Shown: positions 59,649 to 64,000 of the stretch, in pieces
Numbering within the stretch: the first letter of the stretch is position 1
Layout of the letters: each line of letters opens with the position of its first letter
Source: Chitinophaga pinensis
GTDB taxonomy: Bacteria > Bacteroidota > Bacteroidia > UKL13-3
NCBI GenBank assembly: GCA_945860865.1
Contig: CAMARW010000003.1
Span: forward strand, 185,177-249,176
Direction: 5' to 3'
Length of the DNA stretch: 64,000 bases
The notes under the pieces: model-generated
The model's database searches: none
What the model was told of the DNA's origin: nothing
What the model saw: only the letters and a program-made list of their open reading frames with translations
Made by a program: the position numbers and the translations under genes

Positions 59649-60632
59649 TTAGTGTTCTTGCCTACCCATCATTTTATCTGGTAATATGCCCGGAAAAACC
59701 TCTACTTCTGAAGTATCCTGTATGTTTCTTTGCGTAAAATCCAAGTTGGGCTGACCACCATTAACCCATGCGGTATACCAAAAGGAGGCAATACAAATAA
59801 TGGCTGCGCGCATTCTGCGTTCTACCATGCCATTTAAATATTGATGATACTGTTGTGAAAACGCCTTGCTATATACTTTTTGCAGCTGATTTCCTTTGGC
59901 TTCGTAGGTATATTTTTCATTTTCTGGAAACTGTTCTTGCAATTTTTTCTCGAAAAAAAACACTGAATCAAGCGCTGAAAAACTTCCTTCAATGGCTTCC
60001 CAAGTTTTTACCAGGGGCTGATCTACATATTGAGCCGAACCTACAAAAAAGTCGTATTCTGTGGCAAAAAGTTCGGGTAAACGCGTTTCTAAAAATCCGT
60101 GTATACCATGCTGGTTGGTTAATTGTCCGTTATAATTAGTAGTAACATGCAAAGGCACATGTGCATCGCCAATATAATGCCCGAGTTCTGCCGCACATTT
60201 TAAAATTTTCTGAACATTATTGGTAGCAAAGGCATCGGTTAAAGATTTGAGCATCCATTGTATGTTCCAGGGTACAATGCCATAGGCATGCAAGGTATCT
60301 TTGCTATATTTTTCAACGGCCTTGGCATAACTTCTGGGTAGTGTATCAAAAGGCAAAGCACGCTCATAATAATCCATATCTATAAAATGTTTCTCACCTT
60401 CTCCGCTTACTAAATACCTTCTTTTATCAGGGTCTACGGCATGCTCGGTAATAAAATCAATGTGCTTTTTAAAAAAGCCAAACATCTCAGGTGGCATGCA
60501 AAAAACGGCCAATCTATTTATTTTCTGATGGGCGTAAAAACCCCAAGCTTTTACCTGATGGTTTGGGGTTAAACAAATAAAAAATAAAAATAATAAGAGC
60601 GATTTTGGGAATTGAATTCTATAAAATTTCAT
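59649..60632 (-). CDS. Secreted zinc-dependent phospholipase C / S1-P1 nuclease-like protein
   Basis: The 327-residue protein has a signal peptide ending ...HQVKA, so the mature protein begins WGFYAHQKINR. In this superfamily the N-terminal Trp itself ligates one zinc, and AH is another ligand. The core motif GHYIGDAHVPLHVTTNYNG and HGIHGFLETRLPEL supply further ligands. ITEHAVDPDKRR carries the conserved Asp. It hydrolyses phosphodiester bonds of either lipids or single-stranded nucleic acid; the Bacteroidota group is usually labelled zinc-dependent phospholipase C. Confidence 0.82.
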   Translation of the reverse strand: MKFYRIQFPKSLLLFLFFICLTPNHQVKAWGFYAHQKINRLAVFCMPPEMFGFFKKHIDFITEHAVDPDKRRYLVSGEGEKHFIDMDYYERALPFDTLPRSYAKAVEKYSKDTLHAYGIVPWNIQWMLKSLTDAFATNNVQKILKCAAELGHYIGDAHVPLHVTTNYNGQLTNQHGIHGFLETRLPELFATEYDFFVGSAQYVDQPLVKTWEAIEGSFSALDSVFFFEKKLQEQFPENEKYTYEAKGNQLQKVYSKAFSQQYHQYLNGMVERRMRAAIICIASFWYTAWVNGGQPNLDFTQRNIQDTSEVEVFPGILPDKMMGRQEH

Positions 60633-60709
60633 GGCAGGGCAAAGATTGTTTTCTTAAAATAATTTAACAAGCTGCCCATGCCAAATAAATCAGACAAACC
60701 TGATTTATT

Positions 60710-62041
60710 TTAGCTTGCTTCTTCCATTCTTATTTTACGGCCTTTTAATTTTTCGGTTTGAACCAATTGCAATACTTGTTTAAATTTATTGGCTTTGATG
60801 GCGGCGTAAGCTGTATGGTCTAGCACTTCTATTTTACCCAATTCTTCTTTAGTAAGCTTGGCCTTTTGAAGCAACATGCCTACGATATCCATTTTATTGA
60901 TTTTATCTTTTTTACCTGCCTTAATAAACAAGGTTTTCCATTGCGGTGGTGTGGGCAATTGAAAGCTTTCTGGGAGCTGAATTTCTTTGGGTTTACTTTC
61001 TAAGAAATCGGGTAAATGATCATTTTCATCTAGCAAAAAATACACCAATCCACTTGCTTCCATTCTGGCGGTTCTTCCATTTCTATGAATCATAGCATCT
61101 TCCTTGATGGGTAATTGATAATGGATAACAACATCAATTTCTGGAATATCTAAACCGCGCGAGGCCAAATCGGTTGAAATAAGTAATTGTATGGTTTTAT
61201 TGCGCAGTTTTATCAAAGTTTTTTCGCGGTCTATTTGCTCTAAACCACCGTGGTAATAACCATGTATAATATTGTGTTTTGCAAGTTGCTCACTAATTCT
61301 ATTTACGGCATCTCTATGGTTACAAAAAACGATGGCAGATTTATCTTCAAGCGTGCCAATTAGTAGCATAAGTGCTTCTAGTTTATCATCACCTAAAACG
61401 CGCACTTGCCTTAATAGCATGCTGTTTATTGGCTGCTGCTTTCCTTTAGTATAATCTATGGTTTGTGCCTGGTTTAGGCGCACAAAACCTGGAATTTTGG
61501 GAATGGCAGTAGCAGAGGTTAAGACTCTTTTTTCTAGCTTAGGCATTTGTTTTAAAATGTATTCCATTTCATCTTGAAAGCCTGCTTCAAGCGATTTATC
61601 AAACTCATCTAACACCAAGTATTTGCATGTATTTACCTGCATGTTCTCATTCCTAATATGATAGGCAATTCTACCCGGTGTGCCCACCAATACAGCCGGC
61701 AACTCAGATAAATTATTTTTTTCAATCCTAACTGAATGTCCGCCATAGCAGCAATTAATTTTAAAAGCAGTGCCCATTTGTTTAAACACTTGTTCTATTT
61801 GCAAGGCTAGTTCGCGGGTAGGAACGATAATCATAGCCAGCATTTTTCTTTCGTTTATACTGCTTGCTTCTTCGTTTAGTTGAAGCACCAAGGGAAGCAA
61901 ATACGCGAGGGTTTTTCCTGAACCAGTTGGAGAAATTAACTGTATATCGTGCAATTTGGTAAAAGCCTCTAAAGCTTCTTCTTGCATAGGATTTAGCGCT
62001 GTGATATTAAAATTTTGGAGAATATTTTGGAGGGCTGACAT
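60710..62041 (-). CDS. DEAD-box-type RNA helicase with DEFD motif II
   Basis: The 443-residue protein has the helicase motifs Q (FNITALNPMQEEAL), I (PTGSGKT), Ia (PTRELALQ), Ib (TPGR), II as VLDEFDKSLEAGF (DEFD in place of DEAD), III (TSAT), IV-V (VFCNHRD, STDLASRGLDIP) and VI (HRNGRTAR). A small C-terminal domain (about 370-443, KMDIVGMLLQKAKLTKEELG) resembles the RNA-binding RRM of DbpA. It is probably involved in ribosome assembly or RNA remodelling. Confidence 0.88.
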   Translation of the reverse strand: MSALQNILQNFNITALNPMQEEALEAFTKLHDIQLISPTGSGKTLAYLLPLVLQLNEEASSINERKMLAMIIVPTRELALQIEQVFKQMGTAFKINCCYGGHSVRIEKNNLSELPAVLVGTPGRIAYHIRNENMQVNTCKYLVLDEFDKSLEAGFQDEMEYILKQMPKLEKRVLTSATAIPKIPGFVRLNQAQTIDYTKGKQQPINSMLLRQVRVLGDDKLEALMLLIGTLEDKSAIVFCNHRDAVNRISEQLAKHNIIHGYYHGGLEQIDREKTLIKLRNKTIQLLISTDLASRGLDIPEIDVVIHYQLPIKEDAMIHRNGRTARMEASGLVYFLLDENDHLPDFLESKPKEIQLPESFQLPTPPQWKTLFIKAGKKDKINKMDIVGMLLQKAKLTKEELGKIEVLDHTAYAAIKANKFKQVLQLVQTEKLKGRKIRMEEAS

Positions 62042-62081
62042 AGTTTTGTTGCTTTGAGAAAAGATGCAAGATACGGGGAAA

Positions 62082-62218
62082 AAATTCGAAATTTTAAATT
62101 CGAAATTCGAAAAGAGGATTTAAAACTTGATTTTCCATTACATGCTCCCTAAATGTCGAACATCGAATGCTGAATGTCGAATTTCGAAGTAATAAAAACT
62201 ATAGACTATAGACTACTC
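62082..62218. repeat. Period-7 repeat array B: three stacked heptamer families
   Basis: Block 1 (62082-62116): AAATTCG, AAATTTT, AAATTCG, AAATTCG, AAAAGAG. Block 2 (62152-62186): AATGTCG, AACATCG, AATGCTG, AATGTCG, AATTTCG, exactly 70 bases after block 1 and thus in the same 7-base phase. Block 3 (62198-62218): ACTATAG, ACTATAG, ACTACTC; its last unit contains the ftsB stop (62213-62215). No gene is present in this 171-base gap. Confidence 0.8.
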
Positions 62219-62512
62219 CTCAATCATCACAAAAACATCCTCATTGTCTGCTTTCATGAGGTATTTTTCGCGGGCAAATTTTTCTAAGTTTTTGGGATTG
62301 CCAAATAATTCTTCTTTTTCGTTTCTAACTTTGGCTAATTCACTTTTATAATAGACTTGTTTTGCTTTTAAATCTTTTAAATTTTTGCTGTACTCCATTT
62401 GATCAAAAACACTGTTGCGTTCATTAAATAAAAGCAAAAGAACAAAACCTACCCCTGCCAAGAAATACTTGTTTCTAAGTCGGTTCAGCCAGATAAGTTT
62501 TGTTCTTTTCAT
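62213..62512 (-). CDS. ftsB: FtsB/DivIC-type cell-division protein
   Basis: The 99-residue protein has one N-terminal membrane segment (YFLAGVGFVLLLLF). It then has a periplasmic coiled coil (YSKNLKDLKAKQVYYKSELA, KVRNEKEELFGNP) and the family end motif LEKFAREKYLMKADNEDVFV. It belongs to the FtsQ-FtsB-FtsL subcomplex that activates septal wall synthesis. It starts 5 bases after eno, and the order carA, eno, ftsB on the minus strand suggests one transcript. Confidence 0.9.
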   Translation of the reverse strand: MKRTKLIWLNRLRNKYFLAGVGFVLLLLFNERNSVFDQMEYSKNLKDLKAKQVYYKSELAKVRNEKEELFGNPKNLEKFAREKYLMKADNEDVFVMIEE

Positions 62513-62517
62513 GCGAA

Positions 62518-63813
<1,296 letters not shown>

Positions 63814-63819
63814 TTAGCT

Positions 63820-63889
63820 TTAGTCGTTAGTCTTTGGTCTTTACTCGTTGGTTTTTGGCCTTTGGTTTTCGGATTTAGTATTTCGAAAT
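63820..63889. repeat. Period-7 repeat array C between eno and carA
   Basis: Units: TTAGTCG, TTAGTCT, TTGGTCT, TTACTCG, TTGGTTT, TTGGCCT, TTGGTTT, TCGGATT, TAGTATT, TCGAAAT. The consensus TTRGTYT decays towards the carA stop at 63889-63891. It fills almost the whole 81-base gap in which the eno leader should lie. Confidence 0.75.
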
Positions 63890-64000
63890 TATCTTTTCAT
63901 CATATTTACAAAATCATCAAAAAGGTACCTGCTATCTTCAGGACCGGGTGCGGCTTCTGGGTGGTATTGAACCGAGAATGCTTTTTTGTCTTTTATTCTA
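63889..64000 (-). CDS. carA: Carbamoyl-phosphate synthase small subunit, C-terminal end (5' truncated by the window)
   Basis: The 37 visible codons end ...DDFVNMMKR, after [25 protein letters not shown] contains the His and Glu of the class I glutamine amidotransferase triad, and the PGPEDS context is that of CarA rather than other GATases. CarA supplies ammonia to CarB for arginine and pyrimidine synthesis. The gene runs off the right edge of the window; the catalytic Cys is outside. Confidence 0.88.
   Translation of the reverse strand, partial: RIKDKKAFSVQYHPEAAPGPEDSRYLFDDFVNMMKR

Overview
The window is AT-rich, gene-dense chromosomal DNA of a free-living member of the Bacteroidota. The evidence is two very large secreted proteins with type IX secretion (T9SS) sorting tails, the gliding genes gldD and gldE beside ssb and mutY, a TonB-dependent receptor paired with a DUF4249 lipoprotein, DUF349 and DUF1573 proteins, a MoaC-MogA fusion, and promoters of the Bacteroidota type (TTG/TTTG, 19 bases, TAnnTTTG). 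Several starts are TTG or GTG. I see no prophage, insertion sequence, CRISPR array, rRNA operon or classical defence island; there is one tRNA (Leu, GAG).

Layout. 1-1.5 kb: molybdenum cofactor genes (end of a moeB-like gene, moaE, fused moaC-mogA). 1.5-7.7 kb: dapD, ung, a START-domain protein, an M20 amidohydrolase, a LysR regulator divergent from an SbtA-type bicarbonate transporter, and HMG-CoA lyase. 7.8-14.7 kb: DUF349 protein, methyltransferase, a double D-Ala-D-Ala ligase, a BASS transporter, and a small conserved protein followed by the relic of a P-type ATPase. 14.9-26 kb: glutathione peroxidase, ribosomal protein S1, a T9SS cargo protein, M13 and M48 peptidases, an XRE-like regulator with an upstream operator-like array, small membrane and zinc-ribbon genes, and a mutarotase-like protein. 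26-36.7 kb: tRNA-Leu, a 46-residue basic protein, arginine decarboxylase divergent from arginase, LuxC-type acyl-CoA reductase divergent from a ferredoxin, an SRAP peptidase, a glycosyltransferase, trpS, a coupled pair of a DUF2520 dehydrogenase and an 'asparagine synthetase B'-type protein, and an OmpA/TSP3 protein. 36.8-49.5 kb: TonB receptor and DUF4249 lipoprotein, a 2OG-Fe(II) oxygenase, an HtrA protease, a DUF1573 protein, a sirtuin overlapping an omega-amidase, and a 1454-residue T9SS cargo protein. 49.5-64 kb: gldD, gldE, ssb and mutY, divergent from HU, a TPR protein, a 29-residue mS38-like protein and rng; then queG, a beta-barrel protein, dnaN, a zinc-dependent phospholipase C-like protein, a DEAD-box helicase, ftsB, eno and the end of carA.

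Most genes are ordinary housekeeping genes. The unusual signals are mostly at the DNA level. (1) The palindrome GGTTCGAACC occurs six times exactly, always inside genes and in all three codon phases, with a wider family of relatives (GGTTCAGCC, GGTTCAGACC, GGTTCAGGCC). This is far above chance and looks like a genome-wide DNA word. (2) Three intergenic regions between 58.3 and 63.9 kb hold arrays with a strict 7-base period but different unit sequences, each abutting the stop codon of a minus-strand gene. (3) An iterated ACAAATGTAAACA motif lies upstream of the XRE-like regulator. (4) A decayed P-type ATPase N-terminus lies at 14740-14898. (5) rpsA and the arginase gene have strong Shine-Dalgarno sequences, in a phylum that mostly does without them. 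No complete new multi-gene system is apparent; the GGTTCGAACC word is the best candidate for something undescribed.
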